Source: an uncultured Gammaproteobacteria bacterium (lineage in GTDB: Bacteria > Pseudomonadota > Gammaproteobacteria > Eutrophobiales > Eutrophobiaceae). Taken from it: 64,000 bases of DNA. The notes under the pieces are model-generated. The model was given only the letters and a program-made list of their open reading frames with translations. It made no database searches and had not been told where the DNA came from. The first letter of the stretch is position 1; each line of letters starts with the position of its first letter. The stretch spans positions 434,001-498,000 of the forward strand of contig CALSRS010000001.1 of assembly GCA_943788815.1 (NCBI GenBank), written 5' to 3'. The position numbers and the translations under genes are program-made. Shown here piece by piece: positions 1-8,605 of this stretch.

Positions 1-2031
1 CTTCCAGAGCACTTCACCCGTCTCGATATCAAAGGCACGGAACCACCGGTCGATATCTCCAGCAAACACAAGACTGCCCGCCGTGGTGAGCGTGGAAGTG
101 GTGAAGGCGGCGCGCTGTTCCACGCTCCACACCTCCTCCATGTTGGCCACATCGTACGCAGCAAGCTTGCCCAGGTTACCTTGTGAGTTCGGCGCCTCGA
201 AGTACGACCGCTGTCCGTTGCCGCCGTGTCGCCCACCCTCCTCATAAAGCTCATAAATGGGAACTTCCTTACCCGAGAACTCCATACAGCTTTGGCTCAG
301 GGGAATGACCAGCAGACCGGTGCCGGGGTGGTAGGCTGTCGAATGCCAGTTCTTGCCTCCCGCAGTGGACGGGCAAACCGAGACCCACTGTTCGACCTTC
401 AATTCCCGGATGTCCTGGCGGTAGCGAACTGCCCCGATCTCGCGGTCCACCTCGTCGAAGATGTTCTGATACACGGTTTCGACCAGATCGATGTACTCAC
501 CCGTTTGCCTGTCCAGTTTCCATAAGATTCCGTCCTTGCCGATGGTGAGAATCACGGGCCGGCCATTTACATCCGCGAGGACCCGCTCGTACGCGACATC
601 CATGTCGAGGCTTTCTCCGGCCACGTGCTGGTAGTACCACACGATACGCCCATCGTCGGGATCAATGGCAAGGGTTGAGTTGGAGTACAGTGCATGATCA
701 TCCACCGTCATCCACCGGCTCGCCGCAAGCCACGGCTTGGGCTGGGAGGTCCCGAAGAAGATGAGATCCTGCTCCGGATCGTATGTGCCGGCAATCCAGG
801 CATCCACGCCGCCTCTCATCTCCCAGGGAAGCTCTCCCCAGGTGTCGCCACCGGGTTCGCCCGGACGCGCGATCGTATAGGTGCGCCACAGCTCATCACC
901 CGTGCGCGCGTCGTGCGCGGTAATGAAGCAGGTCTCCTCGTTGTACACCCTGCAGTTATTGACGCCGTTGATGACCTTTCCTTTCACGATGATGGGTCCC
1001 GACGAGTTCTTGTAACCCAGCGAGACGTCTTCGACCTGAGTTTCCCATCTAACGGCACCCGTGCGGGCGTCCAGGGCCACCATGGCGGATGTGTTGGTCG
1101 CCACGTAAATCATGTCCTCCCAGAGGGCGATGCTGCGGTTAACCGTGCCTTCCACTGTGCCCTCCGGAGGTATATATCGGTATTCCCAGAGGAGCGTACC
1201 ATCCATAGCGTCCAGGGCCTGGACAATGTTCCCCGGGTTAGTGATATACATCACCCCGTTACGAACCAGGGGTACCGGCTGGCTTATGCCGTCATGCATC
1301 CCCCAGGACCATGCGAGCTGGAGGCGTCCGACGTTTGCCTTGTTGACCTGCTCGAGCGGGCTGTATCCCATTCCATCGGGGGTCCTGCGCCAGTGCAGCC
1401 AATCACCGTCGGGTGGAGACATCAGGACAGCGTCGGAGGCCGGGACAAATCGCTCGGCCATTCGAAAGGTTTGCGTTCGAGCACTAGGCGTTTCGAAGAT
1501 GGGGCCCGCCGTCAGCGGGGGCGTGACTATTGCGTCCGGCGAGGGGGCAGTGCCCGGGCGTCCGGGAACGGGGTAGGTGACGTTGGCCGTAGCAGCCTCC
1601 AGTGAGGCCACATCCCCGAGCACCTGACCCGGGGATGAAAAGGCAAGTTCAGTGTCTCCCGGCGCCACCCCATTTACGCGGAGGATGTACGAGACTACCG
1701 CCTCATAGCCGTCCTGGCTCAGGGACCCCGGAGCATCCAAAGGCATCGTCGCCTCGATTGTTTCCAGGAACGCGCCAACTGGTCTGCCGCCCCACTGCAG
1801 CCGGAAGGTCGCGCCGACCATCGGTGGCGCCTCGAAGCCGCCCTCTAGTTGCGAGCCGTGACAGCTGGCACAGTTTTGCTGATAGAGCTGCGCTCCTTCA
1901 TCCGCCTGGGCAGATACGAAACTGGCTTGGCCTCCTTGTGGCTGCTGTGCCGAGACAGGGACGACAGCGCCGGCCAATAGTGCGGCGAAGACTGCGAGGG
2001 CGTAGCATCGATTTGTGTTGGAGTTTTCCAT
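1..2031 (-). CDS. PQQ-dependent dehydrogenase with N-terminal haem c (3' end outside window)
   Basis: This is a periplasmic quinoprotein dehydrogenase, probably oxidising an alcohol or similar substrate and passing electrons through its own cytochrome domain; the substrate is unknown. The ATG at 2031 opens a frame of 677 codons that is still open at base 1. A signal peptide ends near residue 29 (PVSAQQ). A haem-binding C-A-S-C-H lies at about residues 54-58 and PQQ-propeller repeats ([16 protein letters not shown]) fill the rest. It is a close paralogue of the complete 742-residue gene downstream, so about 65 residues are missing. The haem domain is N-terminal, whereas type II quinohaemoprotein alcohol dehydrogenases carry it at the C terminus. 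The gene is visibly GC-richer than most of the window. Confidence 0.88.
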   Translation of the reverse strand, partial: MENSNTNRCYALAVFAALLAGAVVPVSAQQPQGGQASFVSAQADEGAQLYQQNCASCHGSQLEGGFEAPPMVGATFRLQWGGRPVGAFLETIEATMPLDAPGSLSQDGYEAVVSYILRVNGVAPGDTELAFSSPGQVLGDVASLEAATANVTYPVPGRPGTAPSPDAIVTPPLTAGPIFETPSARTQTFRMAERFVPASDAVLMSPPDGDWLHWRRTPDGMGYSPLEQVNKANVGRLQLAWSWGMHDGISQPVPLVRNGVMYITNPGNIVQALDAMDGTLLWEYRYIPPEGTVEGTVNRSIALWEDMIYVATNTSAMVALDARTGAVRWETQVEDVSLGYKNSSGPIIVKGKVINGVNNCRVYNEETCFITAHDARTGDELWRTYTIARPGEPGGDTWGELPWEMRGGVDAWIAGTYDPEQDLIFFGTSQPKPWLAASRWMTVDDHALYSNSTLAIDPDDGRIVWYYQHVAGESLDMDVAYERVLADVNGRPVILTIGKDGILWKLDRQTGEYIDLVETVYQNIFDEVDREIGAVRYRQDIRELKVEQWVSVCPSTAGGKNWHSTAYHPGTGLLVIPLSQSCMEFSGKEVPIYELYEEGGRHGGNGQRSYFEAPNSQGNLGKLAAYDVANMEEVWSVEQRAAFTTSTLTTAGSLVFAGDIDRWFRAFDIETGEVLWK

Positions 2032-2070
2032 AGATTGTGTACTCGAGTTGGTAATGGAGTTTATATAGCA

Positions 2071-2100
2071 ATAATAATGGGGTCAGGTCTTGTATTGCAA
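2071..2100 (-). promoter_or_regulatory. Predicted sigma70 promoter of the first PQQ dehydrogenase
   Basis: On the minus strand TTGCAA (2100-2095) and TATTAT (2076-2071) are separated by 18 bp, about 40 bp before the start codon. The same arrangement and spacer length recur before the paralogue at 4967-4996. The spacer contains the motif GGGGTCAGGTCTTG read on the plus strand. Confidence 0.5.
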
Positions 2101-2223
2101 TATTTTCTATCTATTCAATGCCTGTCTCATCCTTATAATAATACCTTAGCTGTCGTTCCATCGGAGACATACCTTTTCGTCATACTGGTGCATACCAGTA
2201 TCCAATCAATTAAACCTTCATTC

Positions 2224-2329
2224 GTCATTCCCGCGAAGGCGGGAATCCAGTCATAAGTAGTCCGCGCTTTGCGCGGCCATTATTTCTGATTGGATTCCGG
2301 ATAATCCCTTCGGGCTTTCCGGAATGACG
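2224..2329. repeat. Three-hairpin repeat element
   Basis: The element starts with GTCATTCCCGC-GAAG-GCGGGAATCCAG, followed by a central CCGCGC-TTT-GCGCGG stem, and ends with an inverted outer hairpin GGATTCCGG...CCGGAATGACG. It is the first clear member of the hairpin family found throughout 2-47.5 kb. The rest of 2101-2223 shows no feature. Confidence 0.8.
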
Positions 2330-2345
2330 ATAGAGTAAAACCCCG

Positions 2346-2702
2346 TCATGCTCGCGAAATCTAATCTTGTCATTCTGGCGAAAGCCAGAATCTAATTTAT
2401 TAAACCATCGCCAAAGGCGATACCCATTCCCGTCATTGTCTCCCCTTCCCTCTCAGGAGGAAGGGAGGATGGGGGTTCCTTGAAAAAGTGTCGTCATACT
2501 GGCGAACGCCTACATGGATGTAGGCGGTACGATTCCATGGATAGAATCGGTAGAGTCGTGTCTGGAACGAAGACCGAGAGCGAAGCAGGAGCCCGAGCCG
2601 AAGCCAGTATCCAATCTTACAAGTCCGCGCTTAGCGCGGGCATTTAATCAAACTAGATTCCGGATATTTGCTTCGCAAATTCCGGAATGAAGATAGAGTG
2701 AT
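2346..2702. repeat. Hairpin repeats, including a long modular copy
   Basis: A short copy lies at about 2367-2397 (GTCATTCTGGC-GAAA-GCCAGAATCTAAT). A long one starts at 2491: its outer stem ATACTGGC...GCCAGTAT encloses nested modules such as CCTACATGGATGTAGG and GATTCCATGGATAGAATC. It is followed by a CCGCGC-TTA-GCGCGG centre and an inverted outer hairpin ending near 2693. No coding potential is seen in this spacer between the two PQQ genes. Confidence 0.75.
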
Positions 2703-2704
2703 AT

Positions 2705-4933
2705 TTAGGGAGGCGCCAGCCGAAATACATACAAGCCATTGTGTCGCTGTGTCTCGGGAGTCGTCATGGCGAACTCGGGTGAAAGGAAGAGCGCAACTCT
2801 CCATGGGGGCCCGCCACCTTGTCCGGTGGGCACCGCGACGTATTGAACCCCATCCACCTCATACGTTATGGGGGACCCCAGAGCCGATGTCTGCAGTCGG
2901 GTCTCCCAGAGCGCTTCACCTGTTTCGATATCAAAGGCACGGAACCACCGGTCGATATCACCAGCAAACACGAGACCGCCTGCCGTGGTGAGCGCAGCGG
3001 TGGTGAAGGCGGCGCGCTGCTCCACGCTCCACACCTCTTCCATATCGGCCACGTTATACGCCGCGAGCTTGCCCAGGCGACCTTCGGTGCCCGGCATCTC
3101 GAAGTACGACCGATCCGCCATGCCCCCGTGCCGCCCTTGCTCCTCATAAAGCGAATAAATGTCCACTTCCTGGCCCGAGAACTCCATGCAGCCTTGCATC
3201 AGGGGAATGACTAACATCTCTTTCTCAGGGTGGTAGGCCGTCGGGTACCAGTTGTGTCCCCCTGCCAGGGACGGGCAGACTGAGAGCCACTCCCCTGCCT
3301 TCGCCTCCTGGATATCCTGGCGATATCGCAGCGCTCCCGTCTCACGGTCCACCACTTCGAAGACGTCCTGATACACGGTTTCGACCAGATCGAGGTACTC
3401 ACCCGTTTGCCGGTCCAGTTTCCATAAGATCCCGTCCTTGCCGATGGTGAGGAGTACTTGCTGGCCGTTTACATCCGCGAGCACACGCTCGTAGGAAACA
3501 TCCAGGTCCAGGGTCTCTCCGGGAATGTGCTGGAAGTACCAAACAATTCGCCCATCGTCGGGGTCCAGGGCAAGGGTCGAGTTGGAGTACAGTGCGTGAT
3601 CGTCCACTTTCATCCCCCGGCTGTCCGCCAGCCATGGCTTGGCCTGCGAGGTCCCGAAAAAAATGAGGTCCAGCTCCGGATCGTAGGTTCCGGCAATCCA
3701 GGCATCCACGCCGCCTCTCAACTCCACGGGGAGCCCTCCCCAGGTATCGCCACCGGGTTCGCCCGGACGTGCCACCGTATGGGTGCGCCACAGCTCCTCA
3801 CCGGTACGGGCGTCATGCGCGGTGATGAAGCAGGTCTGCTCATTATATATCCTGCAGTTATTGACCCCGTTGATAACCTTTCCTTTGACGATGATGGGTC
3901 CCGAGGTATTCGAGTATCTCAGCGAGTAGTCTTCCACCTGGGTTTCCCAACGAACGACACCCGTACGGGCGTCCAGGGCCACCATGGCGGCCGTGTGGGT
4001 CGCGACATAAATCATGTCCTCCCAGACGGCCAGGCTGCGAAGCTTTACTCCCTCACCCCTGCCATCTGGAGAGAGGTACCGGTATTCCCAGAGCAACGAC
4101 CCGTCCACAGCGTCCAGTGCCTGGACAATGTTCCCCGGATTGGTGATATACATCACCCCGTTGCGAACTAGGGGCACCGGCTGGTTGATGCCAGCGTGCA
4201 TCCCCCAGGACCATACGAGCTGGAGGCGCCCGACGTTTGTCTTGTTGACCTGCTCGAGGGGGCTATATCCGCTTCCATCGTGGGTTCTGCGCCAGTGTAG
4301 CCAATCGCCGTCCGGCGGAGACATCAAGACATCATCGGAGGCCGGTATAAATCGCTCCGCCTCTCGAAAGGTCTGTGTTCTGGCACTGGGTGTTTCAAAC
4401 AGGGCGCGAGGCGCTACTATCTCTGCAGGTGTCGGTGCGGTTCCCGGGCGTCCGGGCGCGGGATAGGTGGCAGTGGTCGCATTGGCCTCGTATATGGCTA
4501 TGTCCCTGAGCACATGCCCCGGGGAAGAAAAAGAAAGTTCAGTTCCTCTGGGCGCCACCCCATTGATGCGAAGAAGATGCGCCACCACGGCCTCGTAGTC
4601 GTCCCGGCTCAGGGATCCGGGGGCGTCCATGGGCATTGACGCCTCGATGGTTTTCAGGAACTCCTCAACCGATCTGCCGCCATACATAACCTGGAATGTC
4701 TCACCAACCATTTCCGGCCCCGCGAGGCGGCCGGTCTGCTGCGACCTGTGAGAGCCGTGACACTTTGCACAGGCCTCCTCATAGAGCTGCGCTCCCTCCT
4801 CCGCCTGTGCGACCACGTAGCTGGCCTGGACTATTTCGGGGGACTGCTGGGCCGAGACGGGGACGGCAACCCCTGCCCACAGTGCGACGAAGACTACGAG
4901 GGCGTAGCCTCGATTTGCGTTGGCGTTTTCCAT
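2705..4933 (-). CDS. PQQ-dependent dehydrogenase with N-terminal haem c
   Basis: A complete 742-residue periplasmic quinoprotein. The signal peptide ends near VSAQQ (residue 30), the haem site C-A-K-C-H is at about 55-59, and an eight-bladed PQQ propeller follows with blades of the type [11 protein letters not shown] and [26 protein letters not shown] matches the Trp-docking region typical of PQQ alcohol dehydrogenases. Two cysteines in NNCRIYNEQTC lie near the expected cofactor pocket; the third quinoprotein of the window has a pair with nearly the same spacing. Its own promoter copy suggests separate transcription from the paralogue. No pqq biosynthesis genes are in the window. The family assignment is firm and the substrate is unknown. 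Confidence 0.93.
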   Translation of the reverse strand: MENANANRGYALVVFVALWAGVAVPVSAQQSPEIVQASYVVAQAEEGAQLYEEACAKCHGSHRSQQTGRLAGPEMVGETFQVMYGGRSVEEFLKTIEASMPMDAPGSLSRDDYEAVVAHLLRINGVAPRGTELSFSSPGHVLRDIAIYEANATTATYPAPGRPGTAPTPAEIVAPRALFETPSARTQTFREAERFIPASDDVLMSPPDGDWLHWRRTHDGSGYSPLEQVNKTNVGRLQLVWSWGMHAGINQPVPLVRNGVMYITNPGNIVQALDAVDGSLLWEYRYLSPDGRGEGVKLRSLAVWEDMIYVATHTAAMVALDARTGVVRWETQVEDYSLRYSNTSGPIIVKGKVINGVNNCRIYNEQTCFITAHDARTGEELWRTHTVARPGEPGGDTWGGLPVELRGGVDAWIAGTYDPELDLIFFGTSQAKPWLADSRGMKVDDHALYSNSTLALDPDDGRIVWYFQHIPGETLDLDVSYERVLADVNGQQVLLTIGKDGILWKLDRQTGEYLDLVETVYQDVFEVVDRETGALRYRQDIQEAKAGEWLSVCPSLAGGHNWYPTAYHPEKEMLVIPLMQGCMEFSGQEVDIYSLYEEQGRHGGMADRSYFEMPGTEGRLGKLAAYNVADMEEVWSVEQRAAFTTAALTTAGGLVFAGDIDRWFRAFDIETGEALWETRLQTSALGSPITYEVDGVQYVAVPTGQGGGPPWRVALFLSPEFAMTTPETQRHNGLYVFRLAPP

Positions 4934-4966
4934 AGATTCAGGTGCTCGAGTTGGTAATAGAGTTTA

Positions 4967-4996
4967 ATAATAATGGGGGCAGCTCTTGTATTGCAA
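4967..4996 (-). promoter_or_regulatory. Predicted sigma70 promoter of the second PQQ dehydrogenase
   Basis: TTGCAA (4996-4991) and TATTAT (4972-4967) are spaced by 18 bp, as in the paralogue. The leader from the start codon to about base 5013 is homologous to that of the first gene, so the duplication included the promoter. Confidence 0.5.
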
Positions 4997-5088
4997 TATT
5001 TTCTATCTATTCGTTATATAGCTCCTCGAATGACAAGATTATTTAACCTTCCCCGTGGCATTGCAAGACCTGCGCCTACTCCTTGCTT

Positions 5089-5526
5089 TTAGTGACGGCC
5101 GATCCTGATACTGGTAGTAGCAAGCAAAATTTCTTTTAAAAATAAGATGAGTGCAACGATAAGAACAACCATCGCAATAATAAAAAGAAAGCCAACAGGG
5201 ACAGCCACATCAAAATGAACAAATTCACCTAGAAACAATATTGCGACTACCGCAGAGACCAGCAGTGCACTGATGGTAGAACACGTAATAGACCAGTTGA
5301 TATATTTTCCTCTAAGAGACAGGGCCGCTAATTCTTTTTCAATCAAGTCAATCGCGGCTTCTTCAGTGGGCAACTGTTTCTTCAGCACCCTGTCGCGGTC
5401 AATGATTCGAGAGAGACGACTAGTCATCACGTTAAGTATCGCGCCTATCCCCGTTAATAAAAACACAGGCGCAACTGCCAGCTGAATAACATGGGCGATA
5501 GCGGTTATGGTGTAATTTTCTGGCAT
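5089..5526 (-). CDS. DUF2721 family membrane protein
   Basis: A 145-residue inner-membrane protein of unknown function. The N-terminal stretch (IQLAVAPVFLLTGIGAIL) followed by LSRIIDRDR is the signature of the DUF2721 family, and the length fits. Two further hydrophobic segments lie at about 75-95 and 105-135; the charged region between the first and second probably faces the cytoplasm. It stands alone, with a 290-bp spacer before the divergent slyX copy. The family call is from motif recognition; no function is claimed. Confidence 0.82.
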   Translation of the reverse strand: MPENYTITAIAHVIQLAVAPVFLLTGIGAILNVMTSRLSRIIDRDRVLKKQLPTEEAAIDLIEKELAALSLRGKYINWSITCSTISALLVSAVVAILFLGEFVHFDVAVPVGFLFIIAMVVLIVALILFLKEILLATTSIRIGRH

Positions 5527-5716
5527 CTTCAGGTAGTCCCTTGCTTAAAATAATATTGTTCAGTGTATGATATATACAAATAAATGAAATTAATTTTTAG
5601 TTACTAAACATAACGAGTGCAATGCATGGTATTACTGCAATCAGTATAGATATCAAACAACTTATAAAATGATATGAGAGACCGTAAGTTTCTATCATTG
5701 CATAGGAACAGCGGTA

Positions 5717-6006
5717 AGTAATATTTTATAATAAACAAGAAAATTTTATACATAGCTACTAAGCGGGAGTAATTCGATCGACAGATTTAGACATTGATAA
5801 AGATATACGCACCGATGAGTTGGAAATACGACTCGCACATCAGGACAATTCGATCGAGAAGATGAGCGATGAGATTTACAGGCAGCATAAACAAATTTCG
5901 CAGCTGGAAGAAAAAGTGAAATGGCTAGTCGAACGTCTGGAGCTGGTCACCTCACCGGAGTCATCGAACAGCCAATCCGATGAATTACCCCCTCATTATT
6001 AGCAAA
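5717..6006 (+). repeat. Direct duplication containing slyX (copy 1)
   Basis: About 290 bp here matches 9511-9803 in the same orientation, including non-coding sequence upstream of slyX (AATAAACAAGAA, then GGGAGTAATTCGAT). Homology stops just after the slyX stop codon (TTAGCAA). The two copies bracket about 3.5 kb of accessory genes. Confidence 0.8.
5820..6002 (+). CDS. slyX: SlyX-like protein, copy with a damaged start region
   Basis: A short coiled-coil protein of the SlyX family, function uncertain. The heptad-rich helix (YRQHKQISQLEEKVKWL) and the C-terminal PPHY are diagnostic. The second copy at 9573 starts at a TTG eight bases after GGGAG. Here that codon is TCG and the upstream GTG is GCG, so the native start is lost. 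The frame is open upstream of 5820, and the TTG at 5820 is the first usable codon, giving about 60 residues. This copy may be poorly translated or a decaying duplicate. Confidence 0.65.
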   Translation: MEIRLAHQDNSIEKMSDEIYRQHKQISQLEEKVKWLVERLELVTSPESSNSQSDELPPHY

Positions 6007-6009
6007 CTT

Positions 6010-6076
6010 GTGATATTTAAGGTCACAGTAAAAACTAACTGTAAATAGATTTTGAATTGCTACTCTGACCCCAAAT
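6010..6076. repeat. 65-bp dispersed repeat R, copy 1
   Basis: It runs from GTGATATTTAAGGTCACAGT to TACTCTGACCCCAAA. Further copies are at 7461-7527 and 8532-8604, with a partial one at 9866-9893. Each full copy ends 2-13 bases from the stop codon of a minus-strand gene. The TGGGGTCAGAG end resembles sequences often seen beside IS200/REP-associated tyrosine transposases, but no such transposase is present. Confidence 0.75.
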
Positions 6077-6088
6077 ATCAGTATCAAG

Positions 6089-7267
6089 TTAATCTGGATA
6101 AAGTCCAGGAAAAAACCTTTCCACGATGGACTGCGGGAACCCCAAACTGACTGGACCACGCTCAGTTTTCGATGTTAGTAATCTCTTATCTAATAATGCC
6201 TTTAATACCGTTCTGGCCTGCCGCTCCTTATACCCGGTTATCTCCTCTGCTTTCCCTCGCTCGAAACTTCCCATTAGCAAAGCTTCTTTTAACAACGCAA
6301 AGGAACCTTGTGGTAGTCTCTTCGCCCTTATCTCTTCTTCCAGAAAAATCTCCATGCGACCAAGCAACTCTGCAGGCTTAAGTAGACTTTCCATAAACGA
6401 TACTTGGTCGATACATGTACTCAGAAAAAAGTTACAGAATTTTTCCAGGCCTTTTTGGCTTAAGTTTCCTCGGCCGTCCAAATCACCTTGGCGTGGAATA
6501 TCAGCTTCACTGAGTGTGAGTTTATACTCCTCTACTTTTCGCGCTAACCCCCTGGATACCGACCACAGACTGCTACCGATACCGATCTGCTTGAGATAAG
6601 CATGCGAGAATAATCTGGCAACACGCCCGTTACCATCAATAAAAGGATGTATCCAGACAAGACGATGATGAGAGGCTGCTACTGCAACGACTCGTTCCAT
6701 CCGTCCAAGTCTTTCATGATTATATGCATTCTCGAATCTATCAAGAAAATTGGGAATTGAACTTTCCTCAATAGGTATGTGGCGACCAACAACGACATCT
6801 CTGTCTCTTAATTCGCCAGGAACAACTTTCACCTTTTCTTTCGTATCGGGATTTTCTACCCAGAGCAGTTCATTCGGAAGATTTTCGCAAAATTCCTTAT
6901 GCAACCATTTAAGATATTCCGGGGACACGACATTACTATTCTGATTTTCGCTAACATCAATTAACTCCTGTAACCGAATATGTGCTTTTGCCTCTAGTTG
7001 AAGGTTCCTTTTACGGGGTTCATTTACATAATCTCCCTGGATTGCCCGGTCAATATCACGCGGATGAGTATCATGCCCTTCAATCAAGTTACTGTAATAA
7101 CAATTCATGGAACGTACCAAACTGCCAACAGCCAGGCTTAAATTCATGTGTAACATTCCAGAAAGACGAGCAGCTTTGTCCGTCAATTCCAAAGACAGAT
7201 CCTGCAACTCTCCACTAACAGGGAGTGGCATCATTGGTTCCATCGCTGTAATATTTGTTTTTGCCAC
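6089..7267 (-). CDS. Fic family protein (predicted AMP transferase)
   Basis: A Fic-domain protein of 392 residues, expected to transfer AMP or a related group to a target hydroxyl. The catalytic motif is intact: HPFIDGNGRVAR near residue 215. An N-terminal S-N-L-I-E-G at about 60 fits the (S/T)xxxE(G/N) inhibitory helix, so it should be self-inhibited (class II). The C-terminal 100 residues look like a winged helix (ITGYKERQARTVLKALL), suggesting DNA binding and autoregulation. The listed start is a GTG at 7267 that lies inside an operator-like repeat; the ATG at 7243 is an alternative. No antitoxin gene is adjacent. Its target is unknown. Confidence 0.9.
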   Translation of the reverse strand: MAKTNITAMEPMMPLPVSGELQDLSLELTDKAARLSGMLHMNLSLAVGSLVRSMNCYYSNLIEGHDTHPRDIDRAIQGDYVNEPRKRNLQLEAKAHIRLQELIDVSENQNSNVVSPEYLKWLHKEFCENLPNELLWVENPDTKEKVKVVPGELRDRDVVVGRHIPIEESSIPNFLDRFENAYNHERLGRMERVVAVAASHHRLVWIHPFIDGNGRVARLFSHAYLKQIGIGSSLWSVSRGLARKVEEYKLTLSEADIPRQGDLDGRGNLSQKGLEKFCNFFLSTCIDQVSFMESLLKPAELLGRMEIFLEEEIRAKRLPQGSFALLKEALLMGSFERGKAEEITGYKERQARTVLKALLDKRLLTSKTERGPVSLGFPQSIVERFFPGLYPD

Positions 7268-7380
7268 AATATTTGCCGGTTATTTTGCCGATATGTTTTT
7301 ATTAATTATCAAAATAATATCAATTAGTTATATTTCTTTCAACAAAATTATTGCCGCAATTATTGCCGGTTTTTTTGCCG
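7260..7380. promoter_or_regulatory. Two triplets of 12-bp iterons in the fic promoter region
   Basis: TTGCC(G/A) occurs three times at exact 12-bp spacing with its G at 7263, 7275 and 7287, and three more times with its G at 7353, 7365 and 7377. The AT-rich stretch between the triplets could hold the fic promoter (TTGATA near 7320 on the minus strand). Two inverted GGCAAA motifs follow at about 7414 and 7434. Binding, perhaps by the Fic protein's own winged helix, is inference. Confidence 0.6.
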
Positions 7381-7460
7381 ATGAGCCCCAAGTACATTCT
7401 TGCTAAAATTATAGGCAAAATTCCATAAAATCAGGCAAATAATCTGATATCTGACCTGGT

Positions 7461-7527
7461 CGTGATATTTAAGGTCACAGTAAAAAACTAACTGTAAATA
7501 GATTTCGAATTGTTACTCTTACCCCAA
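7461..7527. repeat. 65-bp dispersed repeat R, copy 2
   Basis: Nearly identical to copy 1 (GTGATATTTAAGGTCACAGT to TTACTCTTACCCCAAA) and in the same orientation. It ends a few bases before the stop codon of the TolB-like gene, and the fic gene lies between copies 1 and 2. Confidence 0.75.
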
Positions 7528-7530
7528 AGA

Positions 7531-8508
7531 CTACCAGCGTGGCTCACGGCTGATGAGCGTCTTGCCGCCAAAGGTCAGTTGAACCTGTTCCAGTGTAGCC
7601 AGGTTCACCTTCCACAACTCCACCGAACCGGTGCGGGTCGATTCAAATACAATCCACTTGCCGTCGCGTGAGAACCAGGGGTGGCCCTCCTCTGCGGGTG
7701 AACGGGTGACATTGCGCGGTTTCAAATCATTTGTGTCATCGATGCGTGCAACATAGACCTCGTCATCTGTACCATTCCTATCGGACTGGAAGGCAATCCA
7801 TTTGCCGTCTGCTGAACCGGTGGGACGACGGTTGAAGGCCGAATCATCGGTAAGAAAAACAGCCTGCGCTCCCCGGCCGTTTCCATAGAGCCGGACCAGA
7901 CTCGCTTTGGGGGGTGTGACACCGCGGTTCCTGCGGTTCATGAAGATGAGACTGTCGCCCATATTCACCGGATTGACGGCATCCATGATGATAGTGTCGC
8001 TTTCCGGACCCCAGCCCACACGCTGGGAGCGACCGCCATCGCAATCATGCTGATAGATCATATTGTCGTCCCTGGCACCCAGAGAGACATGATGCAGTGC
8101 GCACCCTGGCTCGGTGGCAAACAGTTCGCGGCTACCATCGTAGATATTCAACTTGATTAAACGGGCACCGGCCTTGCGATCGTAGACGGGACCGTTGAAT
8201 TCGGAATACAGCACGTGGGTACGGTCAGAGTACAGGGCCGGATGGTCGGCATGGTTGTCATTAAAGGTGAGTTGGCGCTGGCCCGAACCATCCTCCTCCA
8301 TTACCCATACATTGCCGCCACGCAGGGGCTTGCCGGTCTGCGGGTCCATTTCGGTACGTACGAAAACGATGGGGTTGCGGTAGGGTTCGGTTCTAACCTC
8401 ACCCGTGAACCCAGGCAAGGCGTCGGATTGCTGTGCCACTACCAGTAACGGAATCATGAAAGCCTGAACTAACAAAAACTGGATAATCATACGGGAGATA
8501 TTATTCAT
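7531..8508 (-). CDS. TolB-like beta-propeller protein, exported
   Basis: A periplasmic or secreted protein of about 325 residues built of TolB/PD40 propeller repeats: VWVMEEDGSGQRQLTF near the N terminus, ADGKWIAFQSDRNGTDDEVYV and RDGKWIVFESTRTGSVELWKV near the C terminus. A longer frame starts at 8574, but the ATG at 8508 is preceded by GAGGG about 11 bases upstream and begins a clear signal peptide (MIPLLVVAQQ), while the extra region overlaps dispersed repeat R. It is not tolB itself: the N-terminal TolB domain is absent and no tol-pal genes are near. The role is unknown, possibly binding or sensing in the periplasm. Confidence 0.78.
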   Translation of the reverse strand: MNNISRMIIQFLLVQAFMIPLLVVAQQSDALPGFTGEVRTEPYRNPIVFVRTEMDPQTGKPLRGGNVWVMEEDGSGQRQLTFNDNHADHPALYSDRTHVLYSEFNGPVYDRKAGARLIKLNIYDGSRELFATEPGCALHHVSLGARDDNMIYQHDCDGGRSQRVGWGPESDTIIMDAVNPVNMGDSLIFMNRRNRGVTPPKASLVRLYGNGRGAQAVFLTDDSAFNRRPTGSADGKWIAFQSDRNGTDDEVYVARIDDTNDLKPRNVTRSPAEEGHPWFSRDGKWIVFESTRTGSVELWKVNLATLEQVQLTFGGKTLISREPRW

Positions 8509-8531
8509 CGGTAACGTATCCCTCACTTGCG

Positions 8532-8604
8532 GTCGGTAAGTTATATTTAGGCTCAGAGCAAAAACTAATTGCAAATGGATTTCGAATTTTCACTCTGACC
8601 CCCA
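8532..8604. repeat. 65-bp dispersed repeat R, copy 3 (diverged)
   Basis: GTTATATTTAGGCTCAGAGC through TTTCACTCTGACCCCC aligns along its whole length with copies 1 and 2 but with more substitutions. It ends two bases before the stop codon of the following minus-strand gene. Confidence 0.65.
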
Positions 8605-8605
8605 A

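Noticed and set aside
694-1605. A 303-codon plus-strand frame opposite the first PQQ gene.
   Set aside because: It is a shadow of the GC-rich gene on the other strand; the protein has no coherent domain, and similar frames lie opposite the paralogue.
6089-7267. A Fic-based toxin-antitoxin pair.
   Set aside because: The inhibitory motif is inside the protein itself and no small antitoxin gene is adjacent.
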